Shown piece by piece: positions 7,382-14,482 of a stretch of DNA of 19,379 bases. Under the pieces are notes generated by a model. That model was not told the DNA's origin, searched no databases, and saw nothing but the letters and a program-made list of their open reading frames with translations. The stretch comes from JBDTMC01 sp039934475. GTDB taxonomy: Bacteria; Acidobacteriota; Terriglobia; Bryobacterales; Bryobacteraceae. The position numbers were made by a program, and so were the translations under genes. Position 1 is the stretch's first letter. The number at the start of each line of letters is the position of its first letter. The stretch spans positions 1 through 19,379 of the forward strand of contig JBDTMC010000102.1 in the NCBI GenBank assembly GCA_039934475.1, in the 5' to 3' direction.

Positions 7382-7396
7382 TGGCAAACATTGCCA
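7382..7396. promoter_or_regulatory. Perfect inverted repeat TGGCAA-N3-TTGCCA
   Basis: A 15-bp perfect inverted repeat (TGGCAA at 7382-7387, TTGCCA at 7391-7396) in the middle of the control region. The compact symmetric form fits a dimeric helix-turn-helix regulator site. It lies between the two candidate promoters. The regulator is unknown. Confidence 0.35.
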
Positions 7397-7442
7397 GAGT
7401 TTTTGAGGTTTTTTGCAACCTTCTGTTTGTCCCCGAGTGAGT

Positions 7443-7461
7443 GGTACTGATTTTTAGTACC
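7443..7461. promoter_or_regulatory. Inverted AGTACC pair (GGTACT-N7-AGTACC)
   Basis: GGTACT (7443-7448) and AGTACC (7456-7461) are perfect inverted copies around a T-rich 7-nt spacer. A third AGTACC in direct orientation follows at 7474-7479, and a fourth lies at 7273-7278. The cluster surrounds the predicted start of the distal promoter, a repressor-like position. Confidence 0.45.
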
Positions 7462-7479
7462 GTTGAGAGCGAGAGTACC
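7460..7479. repeat. Direct repeat copy B (20 bp)
   Basis: Copy B of the imperfect direct repeat also found at 7259-7278 (17 of 20 identical). It spans the -10 and predicted start of the distal promoter P1, exactly as copy A does for P2. Confidence 0.6.
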
Positions 7480-7500
7480 ATGTGTAAAAAATCATGTCAA
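7465..7500 (-). promoter_or_regulatory. Candidate distal promoter P1 for the exopolysaccharide operon
   Basis: On the minus strand a consensus TTGACA (7495-7500) is followed by a 17-bp spacer and TACTCT (7472-7477). The spacer ends in TGG, giving a TGn extended -10, which offsets the 3/6 match of the hexamer. Initiation near 7465 would give a leader of about 310 nt before the NusG-like gene. Confidence 0.45.
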
Positions 7501-7513
7501 TACATGTATGACA
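7495..7513. promoter_or_regulatory. Near-perfect palindrome over the P1 -35
   Basis: TGTCA (7495-7499) and TGACA (7509-7513) flank the perfect 8-bp palindrome TACATGTA (7501-7508), with one extra A at 7500 breaking the symmetry. It covers the TTGACA of P1, so a bound protein would compete with or contact RNA polymerase. The core CATGT recurs at 7479-7483 and 7493-7497. Confidence 0.4.
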
Positions 7514-7568
7514 GTTTTTCGGGTTACAATCAGGCCAAGAAATAGAAATGAATTCGAAATCGAGAAAG

Positions 7569-7592
7569 TTTCCGGTATTTCCGAATCGGAAA
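7569..7592 (-). terminator. Weak hairpin/repeat after dnaE2
   Basis: TTTCCG occurs at 7569-7574 and 7578-7583, and its inverse CGGAAA at 7587-7592, so TTTCCG-AAT-CGGAAA can fold into a 6-bp stem 32 nt after the dnaE2 stop. No clear U-run follows on the minus strand, so a terminator is only one possibility; three spaced binding half-sites is the other. Confidence 0.25.
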
Positions 7593-7623
7593 GCGTTGTA
7601 TTTGTCCTCAAACTCTCACCCCA

Positions 7624-10600
7624 TCATCGGAAATCATGAGAAGGCGCGGCTGCCGTCTCCTCTACCTGTAGCGCCGCCACCCGGGCCACTTTCACAGAGA
7701 CAGTATTGTCCATATTCTGCAGCGACCCTTCCAAAATCAAAAATTGCGCCGTGATCAACACCGTCCGGTGCCTCTCATAAAACTCTGGTTCCACAATCGC
7801 GTTCGCAATCCCGGTCTCATCCTCAATGCTGAGAAACAGAAACCCCTTCGCCGTTCCCGGTCTTTGGCGGCAAATCACGCAGCCCGCCAGTTTCACATAC
7901 ATCCCATTGCGCATCCGCGGCAAGTCGATCGCCCGCATCACGTTTTCCCGGTTCAGCCGCTCGCGGTGCCATGCCATGGGGTGCCGCCCAATCGTCAATC
8001 CTGTTCCGCGGAAGTCCGCATGCAAACGCTCCTCACTGGTCATAGGAATCAGGGGACACGCCTCATCTTGGGCTTCCAATGCGGCAAACAACGGGCCCGC
8101 CGAACGCAGCGCCGCCTCGCTCTTCCACAACGAATCGCGCCGGTGCCCCTTCGCCGCCGACAGCGAATTCAATGCCCCCACCTGGGCCATTTGCGTCAAC
8201 TCGTCTTTGCGCATTTCAGGAACGCGGCGCGCCAAGTCGTCGATACTCGCAAACGGGCCCCGTGACCGCGCGGCCACAATCGCTTCTGCCGTCTCTTTGC
8301 GGAAGCTTTTCACGTAATTGAAGCCCAGCCGTACCACCTTCTCTTCGCCGTCGTGCTCAATCGTGCAACGCCACTCGGACCGCGCCACATCCACCGGCCG
8401 GAAATGCTGGCCATGCCGCTGCGCATCCTTCACTAAGGTCGCCGGCTGATAAAACCCCATCGGCTGGTTGTTCAGCATGGCCGCTGTAAACGCAGCCAGG
8501 TAATGACACTTCAGATAGGCGCTGGCGTAAGCGAGAAGCGCGAAACTGGCGGCATGGGATTCCGGGAAGCCGTATAAGGCAAACGCGCTGATCGATTGAA
8601 CGATACGGTCCTGTGTTTCGCCGGTGATTCCGTTGCGTGTCATACCGGCGCGCAGGTTCACTTCCACTTCGGCCATCCGCGCCTCGCTGCGCTTGAACCC
8701 CAGCGCGCGGCGCAGTTCTTCGGCCTGGCCACCGGTGAATCCGGAGACGATCATCGCCATGCGGAGCAGTTGTTCCTGAAACAGGGGAACACCCAAGGTG
8801 CGCCGCAGCACGGGTTCCAGCGAGGGATGCATGGTATCCACCGGCTCCCGGCCCTGGCGGCGGCGCAGATAGGGATGCAGCATTTTCCCGACAATAGGAC
8901 CGGGACGGATGATCGCCACCTGCACCACAATGTCGTAGAAGCACTGCGGGCGCAGGCGCGGCAGGCAGGACATCTGGGCGCGGCTTTCCACCTGGAACAG
9001 TCCCACCGTATCTGCCTTCTGAAGGCCCGCGTACACCGCCTTGTCATCGGACGGTAGATGCGCCAGGTCCACCTCTTCCTTGTAAGCGTCACGGATCAGA
9101 ATTTGCGTATCTTCCAAAACCGCCATCATGCCCAGGCCAAGCAGATCCACTTTAATCAAGCCGAGGTCGGCGCAATCTTCCTTATCCCACTGGATGACGA
9201 CGCGTCCGGGCATGGTCGCGGGCTCCATCGGGACAACAGAATCCAATTGTCCCTGGCAAATTACCATCCCTCCGGAATGTTGTCCCAGGTGGCGTGGCAG
9301 ATCCTGAATCGACTGGAAGATCTCGAAATACTTCTTCACCAGAGGCTGGCGGATGTCAAACCCCGCTTCTCGGAAACGGCGTTCGTCATCGTCGGTGGGG
9401 TCCTTCCACTCCCAACCCCTCACCAGGGACGCCAGGCGCCCTAACGCCGCCTCATCGAACCCAAAGACCTTCCCCGCGTCGCGAGCCGCGGATCGCCCTC
9501 GGTAGGTGATGACATTCGCCGTCATCGCCGCCCCCCGCGTTCCGTAGCGCTGATAGACGTACTGAATTACTTTTTCGCGCTGATCGCCGCTCGGCAGGTC
9601 TAAGTCGATGTCCGGCCACTCGCCGCGCTCTTCAGAGAGAAACCGTTCAAACAGTAACTCCATGCCTACCGGGTCCACGGCGGTTATTCCTAGCGAGTAA
9701 CAGACGGCGGAATTCGCAGCCGACCCGCGGCCTTGCACAAGGATGCCTTCGCGCCGGCAGAATTGGATAATGTCCCAGACAATGAGGAAATAGCCGCTCA
9801 GATCGAGCCTTTCGATCATTGCCAGTTCGCGCTCAACCTGTAGATGCGCCCGCTCATAATAGGGGCGGTAACGGAGCCGCGCGCCCTCATCGGTCCGCTG
9901 GCGCAGAAACGAATCGAGCGTTTCCCCGGGCGGAACCGGGTACAGCGGAAACTGATAGCCCAAGTCGGCGAGCGTGAACTCCAGCCGCGAGGATAACTCC
10001 TTGGTTTGTGCCAGTGCCTCCGGCAGATCGGCGAACAAGCGGCGCATTTCACGCTCAGATTTGAGGTATCGTTCCGAGTTCAGGGAGAGCAGGCGGCCTG
10101 CGGTTTCGAGCGTCACTTTATGGCGGACACAGGTGAGGACATCGAGTAACTCACGCTGCTTGGGCGTGGCGTGGGAGACGCCATTGGTGGCCAGCAGCGG
10201 CAGGCCAAACTGGCGCGCCAGCGCTACCGCCGCCAGATTGCGGGCTTCCTCCGGCCGGTGATGATGGCGCTGCAGCTCCAGGTAGACGTTGCTTTTACCG
10301 TACACGGCGATGAGCAGATGCAGCATCTGCGCCGCCGCCTCGCCACCCTGTTTCATCGCGTGGGCCAGTGGGCCCTCAGGCCCTCCGGTGAGGCAGATCA
10401 GACCCTCGCTATAGCGGGTGAACTCTTCGTGTGTGGCCGCCGCTTCCCCTTTCGGGCAGCGCAGCTTCATCGAGGTGATCAGGCGGCACAGATTGCGATA
10501 GCCTGTCCGCGACGCCGCCAGCAGAGGGTACCCGCACCCATCCACTGAGGTCACTTCCGCCCCGATGTGTGCCCGTACCCCGAGCTTCTTCGCCGCCATG

Positions 10601-10752
10601 TGAAACCGGGGCGCCCCGGACAGGGAATCACGGTCCATCAGGGCCATCGCCGGCATTCCAAAACTAGCCGTAAGTTTAACTAATTCTTCGGGTTGCGACG
10701 ATCCTTCCAGGAAACTGAAGGCCGACCGGGCATGAAGTTCGATGTACGGCAT
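7624..10752 (-). CDS. dnaE2: Error-prone DNA polymerase DnaE2 (ImuC)
   Basis: A 1042-residue C-family polymerase. The PHP domain begins ELHARSAFSFLEGSSQPEELV, where the second metal-binding His of active PHP domains is Arg (H7-A-R9), as usual in DnaE2. The polymerase core has GRGSAANSAV (341-350) and the catalytic aspartates in PDIDLD (380-385, D381 and D383) and KVDLLG (D536). Helix-hairpin-helix and OB-fold regions follow to about residue 1025. The chain ends in HDFR and lacks the long C-terminal extension of replicative DnaE. DnaE2 carries out damage-induced translesion synthesis with ImuA and ImuB; neither is in this window. AAGGCG lies 5-10 nt before the ATG. The gene follows the Arg/Asp-rich protein gene by 83 nt. 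No LexA box was recognised. Confidence 0.93.
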   Translation of the reverse strand: MPYIELHARSAFSFLEGSSQPEELVKLTASFGMPAMALMDRDSLSGAPRFHMAAKKLGVRAHIGAEVTSVDGCGYPLLAASRTGYRNLCRLITSMKLRCPKGEAAATHEEFTRYSEGLICLTGGPEGPLAHAMKQGGEAAAQMLHLLIAVYGKSNVYLELQRHHHRPEEARNLAAVALARQFGLPLLATNGVSHATPKQRELLDVLTCVRHKVTLETAGRLLSLNSERYLKSEREMRRLFADLPEALAQTKELSSRLEFTLADLGYQFPLYPVPPGETLDSFLRQRTDEGARLRYRPYYERAHLQVERELAMIERLDLSGYFLIVWDIIQFCRREGILVQGRGSAANSAVCYSLGITAVDPVGMELLFERFLSEERGEWPDIDLDLPSGDQREKVIQYVYQRYGTRGAAMTANVITYRGRSAARDAGKVFGFDEAALGRLASLVRGWEWKDPTDDDERRFREAGFDIRQPLVKKYFEIFQSIQDLPRHLGQHSGGMVICQGQLDSVVPMEPATMPGRVVIQWDKEDCADLGLIKVDLLGLGMMAVLEDTQILIRDAYKEEVDLAHLPSDDKAVYAGLQKADTVGLFQVESRAQMSCLPRLRPQCFYDIVVQVAIIRPGPIVGKMLHPYLRRRQGREPVDTMHPSLEPVLRRTLGVPLFQEQLLRMAMIVSGFTGGQAEELRRALGFKRSEARMAEVEVNLRAGMTRNGITGETQDRIVQSISAFALYGFPESHAASFALLAYASAYLKCHYLAAFTAAMLNNQPMGFYQPATLVKDAQRHGQHFRPVDVARSEWRCTIEHDGEEKVVRLGFNYVKSFRKETAEAIVAARSRGPFASIDDLARRVPEMRKDELTQMAQVGALNSLSAAKGHRRDSLWKSEAALRSAGPLFAALEAQDEACPLIPMTSEERLHADFRGTGLTIGRHPMAWHRERLNRENVMRAIDLPRMRNGMYVKLAGCVICRQRPGTAKGFLFLSIEDETGIANAIVEPEFYERHRTVLITAQFLILEGSLQNMDNTVSVKVARVAALQVEETAAAPSHDFR

Positions 10753-10753
10753 A

Positions 10754-10772
10754 TTCGCCTTTTGTTCGCCTT
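10754..10772. repeat. Tandem 8-bp repeat at the dnaE2 start
   Basis: On the minus strand AAGGCGAA occurs twice, 3 nt apart, just before the dnaE2 ATG. The copy nearer the start (10754-10761) provides the Shine-Dalgarno site. The farther copy (10765-10772) follows another ATG that is out of frame with dnaE2. The 11-bp period would put both copies on one helix face, so it may be an operator, or just a duplicated ribosome-binding site. Confidence 0.35.
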
Positions 10773-10835
10773 CATTGTGACCCGTCCCAACGGCTTAGTC
10801 AAGCCCCTGCCGGCCTTGTCCCGTCCAGTTCTCTG

Positions 10836-11243
10836 CTACCGCCCGCGCCAGTAATTGTCCCGATAGGAAGAGTCGTCGCGAGAGTCCCGCCGGTCCCGGT
10901 AGCTATCCCTATAGACGTCGCGGCGGTCGTGGCGCATGTCGCGCTCCAGAGCGGCTAGGGCGCGCTGGTCGCGTGCCAGGTCGCGGGCCACGCGGGCGGC
11001 GGCGCGGTCGTTACCGCAGCGTATGGCTTCGTTCAGACGCCATTGGTCGCGGTCGATATCGGCGCGTAGTCGATCGGCCCGCCCTACATCGCGGCGAATG
11101 TCACGGTAATCGTCGCGGACGTCTTCGCGGTTGTAGCGAGAATCGTGGCGGTCGTCCCAATCGCGGTCGCCCGCATACAAGCCTTGGGCTCCCGAAAGCA
11201 CCAGCGCAAACGCCGGCAAAGCGAAATACTTCAGGTACCGCAT
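10836..11243 (-). CDS. Exported Arg/Asp-rich protein of unknown function
   Basis: A 135-residue protein with a clear signal peptide (about residues 1-24, MRYLKYFALPAFALVLSGAQGLYA, cleavage likely after A-x-A-type LYA). The mature part is extremely biased: counting by eye, 31 Arg and 26 Asp in about 111 residues, in RD/RRD/YRD steps, densest in the last 35 residues. The middle (about 55-95) is helical with regular Arg/Leu/Asp spacing. One cysteine lies in AIRCGND. The pattern of alternating opposite charges suggests salt-bridged helices or an extended polyampholyte in the periplasm or envelope. No family is recognised. GGGAG lies 7-11 nt before the ATG, a strong site. The gene is transcribed divergently from the SpoIIE phosphatase gene and stops 83 nt before dnaE2. 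Confidence 0.75.
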   Translation of the reverse strand: MRYLKYFALPAFALVLSGAQGLYAGDRDWDDRHDSRYNREDVRDDYRDIRRDVGRADRLRADIDRDQWRLNEAIRCGNDRAAARVARDLARDQRALAALERDMRHDRRDVYRDSYRDRRDSRDDSSYRDNYWRGR

Positions 11244-11305
11244 CTTCGTTCTCCCGTTCTAAAGGCCTTATCAACTGCCTTCACTGCAACAAACGTATGC
11301 GATGC

Positions 11306-11337
11306 CATAGCCAGTTTCGCTATGAATCGGATTTCAT
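11306..11337. promoter_or_regulatory. Inverted repeats in the divergent intergenic region
   Basis: The 135-nt region between the divergent genes holds CATAGC (11306-11311) with GCTATG (11319-11324), and ATGAA (11322-11326) with TTCAT (11333-11337). They overlap slightly and could be alternative operator sites controlling either gene. A TAGAAT at 11365-11370 resembles a -10 for the plus strand, but without a matching -35. Confidence 0.3.
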
Positions 11338-11378
11338 GAGAACGGGACTTCATCTTGCTGCGGGTAGAATAAGAAACT

Positions 11379-13931
11379 ATGTCAGGACTCTTTCGGCCAC
11401 GGAACTTGGTGGTGTTGTTCTTTGCCATCGCCGCGGGGCTCCAGTTCTGCTCGACGCTCATGCTCATCGGCACGCTGGTGAACGGACGGCGCCTGCCTGA
11501 GTTTCCTTTCGACGTCAAGCCGGACGATCTCACCATCGGCACGGTTAGCAAATTCGCCGCCAATGGCCTGAACAAAAAAGACATCTTACTGGCATTAGAT
11601 GGCGAACCGATGAAGTCGAGCGCCGCTTACAACAGCGCCATGCTACGCCATCACGCCGGAGACTCAATCACCATCCGAGCCTCGCGCGGCGGCGGCCCGC
11701 CGTTTGAAACGCGATTCACGCTGCCTGCCATGCGACCCCAAGGCCCTACTTGGGACGACACAAGCGCGGTGCTGTTTATTGGTATCCTCACGCCGTGGTT
11801 TTGCCTCATTCTGGGCGGCTTCGTGGCCATCCGGCGTCCCTCTGATCCGGCCGCCGTTTCGTTGTTCTTCTTTCTTTGGGGTCTCTCTCAATCCTTTCGC
11901 ACCAACGGACAGTATGCGCTTGGCTTAACGCCTTGGATCGTGCTGCCCGCGTTCTTCTTGTTGAGCATCGGATTCGCCACCTGGCCGTCGGCGTTCCTCT
12001 GGTTTTCCGTCACCTTCCCCGACCCGCGCTCTCGATTCACAATACTGCGTTGGTTGCGGCTGCCCTTCACCGCGCTCGCCATCGTCTTTGGGGTCATCGG
12101 TGGCTTTGCCTCCGCCGCCGTTCACCAGTTGGGTACGGGCACACCGCCCTGGATGCGAGTGGACCGGTTTTTGCCCTCCTTCCTGCAACTCTTCCTGTTG
12201 GCTGCGCCGTTGTTGCTCGGCGCCACCAACCTGATTGTGAAAACCATACGCGAACCACAGCCCGCGCCGCGAAGGAAGCTACGGGTGTTGCTCGCTGGGC
12301 TCGCTCTCGGCATCCTGCCGCTGTTTCTGTTGGTTGTTTTGGGTGCCGTGCTCGACCGCGATCCGAACAGCTTCGGCCAGGCGGCTCTGCTTACCGTCTC
12401 GGGACTCTTCTTCTTTGTGCCCGCGACGATGGCGTATGTGGTTATTGTGCAGCGCGCGATGGATCTCGGTATTGCCGTCCGTCTGGGCCTTCAATATGCC
12501 CTTGCATCGAACACCGTGACCATCGTGCGGGCCTTGTTGACCTTGGTTCTGCTGTGGCTGGCCGTCAGCCTTGGCGCCGGCTCGATGTTGTCAGTGTGGC
12601 AGCGGTTTGAGGCCATTGGCGCTTGTGTGCTGGCCATCCTGCTCCTGGGACGGGCGGCCGCTTGGCTGCGGTCGCGTCTCGACCGGCGTTTCTTTCGCGA
12701 AGCAGTGGATGCCGAACGCCTGCTCGGAGGATTGAGCGAACAGGTCCACAGTATGATCGATCCGGAAACGTTGCTGCGAACGGTTTGTGCCACTATTTCG
12801 GAATCGTTGCACGTGCCGCGCGTCGTGGCGCTGCTGGTGGATGGCGATCTCCTCAGACCGGCAGCTGCGCATGGTTTTGGCGCGCACATGCTGCCGCCCG
12901 AGCTTGCCATCAGCGGAGTTCTGACGCGGGCGGTGGCAACCGGAGAGCGTGCCGTGCGAGTGATTGACGGGCAGTTTCCCGAACTCGACGCCGAATTGCT
13001 GTTACCCATGACCTCGAAAGGAAAGGTCCTCGGGGCCCTCGCCCTCGGCGGCAAACAAAGCGAAGAGCCGTTTTCTCCCTCGGACCTCCGCCTGCTCCAA
13101 TCGGTATCGTCGCAAACCGGCCTCGCTCTGGAGAATTCCCGCCTCGCCGCCGCCTATGCCCAGGAGGCAGCTCTCCGCGAGGGCCTGCGGCGCGAGTTGG
13201 AGATTGCGCGCGATGTCCAGCAACGCCTCTTTCCCAAAAAGCCGCCGCAGGTGGAAGGACTCGACTTGGCGGGCGCCTGTCTGCCCGCACAGTCCGTGGG
13301 CGGCGACTATTTCGATTTTCTTGTCGGCCCCAACGGCGAACTCGGCTTGGCCGTTGGCGATGTCAGCGGCAAGGGAGTACCCGCCGCGTTGTTGATGGCG
13401 GGTTTGCAAGCGTCCCTGCGGGGCCTCAGCGCTGCCGGATTGCAGGATCTGGGCGATCTGTTAACCAAACTGAACCGCCTGATTTATGATCTCACTCCCA
13501 CCAGCCGCTTCGCGACGTTTTGGTATGGATTGTACGATCCGGCTTCGGGACGCTTGCGTTTGGCGTCCGCGGGGCACAATCCGGCACTCCTGTTGCGGCG
13601 TTCGGGCGAGTTGGAGTGGTTGACTACAGGCGGCATCGGGTTGGGTCTGTCCTCCCGTTCCACCTACTGCCAGAGCGAGGTGGTGTTGGCGCCGGGCGAC
13701 CGGCTCATCCTTTATACAGATGGCGTCACCGAAGCCATGAACGAGACGTACGAGGAGTTCGGGGACCAGCGTCTGGTGGCGGCCGTGCGTAGCGCTCCCG
13801 TGGCGGGAGCCGGCGCGATGCTGGCCCATATCATGAGTGAGGTGAGGGCGTTCGCTGGCGCCACGCCGCAGCATGACGACATTACCGTGGTCACGGCGGA
13901 ACGCCTCGCCTCACCAAGCACCGCAGCGTAG
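11379..13931 (+). CDS. Membrane-bound PDZ-like/GAF/SpoIIE-type PP2C phosphatase
   Basis: An 850-residue predicted signalling phosphatase. Residues about 10-31 form TM1; about 45-117 look like a periplasmic PDZ-like domain (IGTVSKFAANGLNKKDILLALDG). A multi-helix membrane region covers about 128-435. A GAF domain (about 455-590) and a helical linker lead into a SpoIIE/RsbU PP2C domain (about 620-845). Metal-binding aspartates are in GGDYFD (D643), GDVSGKG (D661), YTDGVTEA (D781) and HDDITVV (D833/D834), so the enzyme looks active. Relatives dephosphorylate an anti-sigma-factor antagonist (STAS protein) and thereby release a sigma factor; no partner gene is in the window. The ATG at 11379 has no strong Shine-Dalgarno site. 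It is followed 19 nt later by the YkgJ-type gene and shares a strand with the flagellar operon, but a functional link is not shown. Confidence 0.88.
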   Translation: MSGLFRPRNLVVLFFAIAAGLQFCSTLMLIGTLVNGRRLPEFPFDVKPDDLTIGTVSKFAANGLNKKDILLALDGEPMKSSAAYNSAMLRHHAGDSITIRASRGGGPPFETRFTLPAMRPQGPTWDDTSAVLFIGILTPWFCLILGGFVAIRRPSDPAAVSLFFFLWGLSQSFRTNGQYALGLTPWIVLPAFFLLSIGFATWPSAFLWFSVTFPDPRSRFTILRWLRLPFTALAIVFGVIGGFASAAVHQLGTGTPPWMRVDRFLPSFLQLFLLAAPLLLGATNLIVKTIREPQPAPRRKLRVLLAGLALGILPLFLLVVLGAVLDRDPNSFGQAALLTVSGLFFFVPATMAYVVIVQRAMDLGIAVRLGLQYALASNTVTIVRALLTLVLLWLAVSLGAGSMLSVWQRFEAIGACVLAILLLGRAAAWLRSRLDRRFFREAVDAERLLGGLSEQVHSMIDPETLLRTVCATISESLHVPRVVALLVDGDLLRPAAAHGFGAHMLPPELAISGVLTRAVATGERAVRVIDGQFPELDAELLLPMTSKGKVLGALALGGKQSEEPFSPSDLRLLQSVSSQTGLALENSRLAAAYAQEAALREGLRRELEIARDVQQRLFPKKPPQVEGLDLAGACLPAQSVGGDYFDFLVGPNGELGLAVGDVSGKGVPAALLMAGLQASLRGLSAAGLQDLGDLLTKLNRLIYDLTPTSRFATFWYGLYDPASGRLRLASAGHNPALLLRRSGELEWLTTGGIGLGLSSRSTYCQSEVVLAPGDRLILYTDGVTEAMNETYEEFGDQRLVAAVRSAPVAGAGAMLAHIMSEVRAFAGATPQHDDITVVTAERLASPSTAA

Positions 13932-13950
13932 AAGCCGCTATCCTCGGAAC

Positions 13951-14373
13951 ATGGATCAGCTACAGTTTGTCTGCCAGCCCGGTTGTACGAACTGTTGTGA
14001 AGTAAAAGGGTATGTGTACCTGACCGAAGACGACCTCACGCGGGCGGCGGCTTATGTCGGCATGACCACCACGGCCTTTGAGCGCAAGTATGTGTACCGC
14101 ACCAAACATCTGTTGCGGCTGCGAAAGCCACGCGAGAAGCAGTGCAAGTTTCTCGAAAAGACAGGGTGTTCCATCCATCCGGCGAAGCCCACACAGTGCC
14201 GCCTCTTCCCGTTCTGGCCAGAGCTTTTGGAGAATGTCGATACGTGGCGGGCCACTGCGGCGCGATGCCCGGGAATCGGAAAAGGCCCCCTGATTCAGAT
14301 CGGCGCAGCCATGGAAATCGCCTCAGAGATGGATCGGGCTTACCCGACGATGGCCCAGGATCCCATCACATAA
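13951..14373 (+). CDS. YkgJ-family cysteine-cluster protein
   Basis: A 140-residue cytoplasmic protein with an N-terminal CxxxCxxCC cluster (C8, C12, C15, C16) and further cysteines at 65, 73, 83 and 106 (KQCKF, GCSIHPAKPTQCRLFPFWP). This is the signature of the YkgJ/UPF0153 family, thought to bind zinc or an iron-sulfur cluster through these cysteines; the biochemical role is not established. The frame is open upstream into the phosphatase gene, but the ATG at 13951 places the cysteine cluster near the N-terminus as in the family. It is 19 nt after the phosphatase stop, so the two are probably co-transcribed. No clear Shine-Dalgarno site is present, which suggests coupling. Confidence 0.85.
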   Translation: MDQLQFVCQPGCTNCCEVKGYVYLTEDDLTRAAAYVGMTTTAFERKYVYRTKHLLRLRKPREKQCKFLEKTGCSIHPAKPTQCRLFPFWPELLENVDTWRATAARCPGIGKGPLIQIGAAMEIASEMDRAYPTMAQDPIT

Positions 14374-14375
14374 AC

Positions 14376-14405
14376 GCGGCAAATTCTCGCCGCTGGCAAG
14401 TTTTT
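14376..14405 (+). terminator. Possible weak terminator after the YkgJ-type gene
   Basis: GCGGC (14376-14380) can pair with GCCGC (14389-14393) across an 8-nt loop just after the stop, with TTTTT starting at 14401. The stem is short and the T-run begins 7 nt away, so termination would be partial at best. It could separate the phosphatase/YkgJ pair from the flagellar operon. Confidence 0.3.
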
Positions 14406-14482
14406 ACCACCCCTCCCCCCGCACCTCTTCCTGACCTATCAAGCACTTACCCACGGTCTTCTTTCTGCTTGGTACGTACTGC

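Larger units (their letters stand above)
7156..7623. other. AT-rich, repeat-dense control region before the exopolysaccharide operon
   Basis: This 468-nt stretch between the dnaE2 stop and the NusG-like start has no supported gene; a 68-codon plus-strand ORF from 7548 overlaps the dnaE2 3' end and is judged a shadow. It is visibly richer in A/T than its surroundings. It contains two possible minus-strand promoters, a 20-bp imperfect direct repeat, a long hairpin, AGTACC half-sites and several perfect inverted repeats, listed separately. Confidence 0.7.

Noticed and set aside
7382..7396. Possible sigma-54 promoter
   Set aside because: TGGCA and TTGC are present, but GG and GC are separated by 8 nt instead of the required 10; it is better described as a palindrome.
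7156..7623. RfaH-type ops/JUMPstart element
   Set aside because: No GGCGGTAG core was found on the minus strand of this region.
8357..8944. 195-codon minus-strand ORF inside dnaE2
   Set aside because: It is a shifted-frame shadow of dnaE2, whose own frame is intact and carries all polymerase motifs.
13873..13950. N-terminal extension of the YkgJ-type frame
   Set aside because: It lies within the phosphatase 3' end and is Arg/Pro/Ser-rich; the ATG at 13951 puts the cysteine cluster at the N-terminus as in the family.
14452..14482. Flagellar sigma-54 or sigma-28 promoter immediately before flgB
   Set aside because: The GG-GC spacing in TTGGTACGTACTGC is 8 nt, not 10, and no sigma-28 pair could be aligned; only a GTACGTAC palindrome is present.
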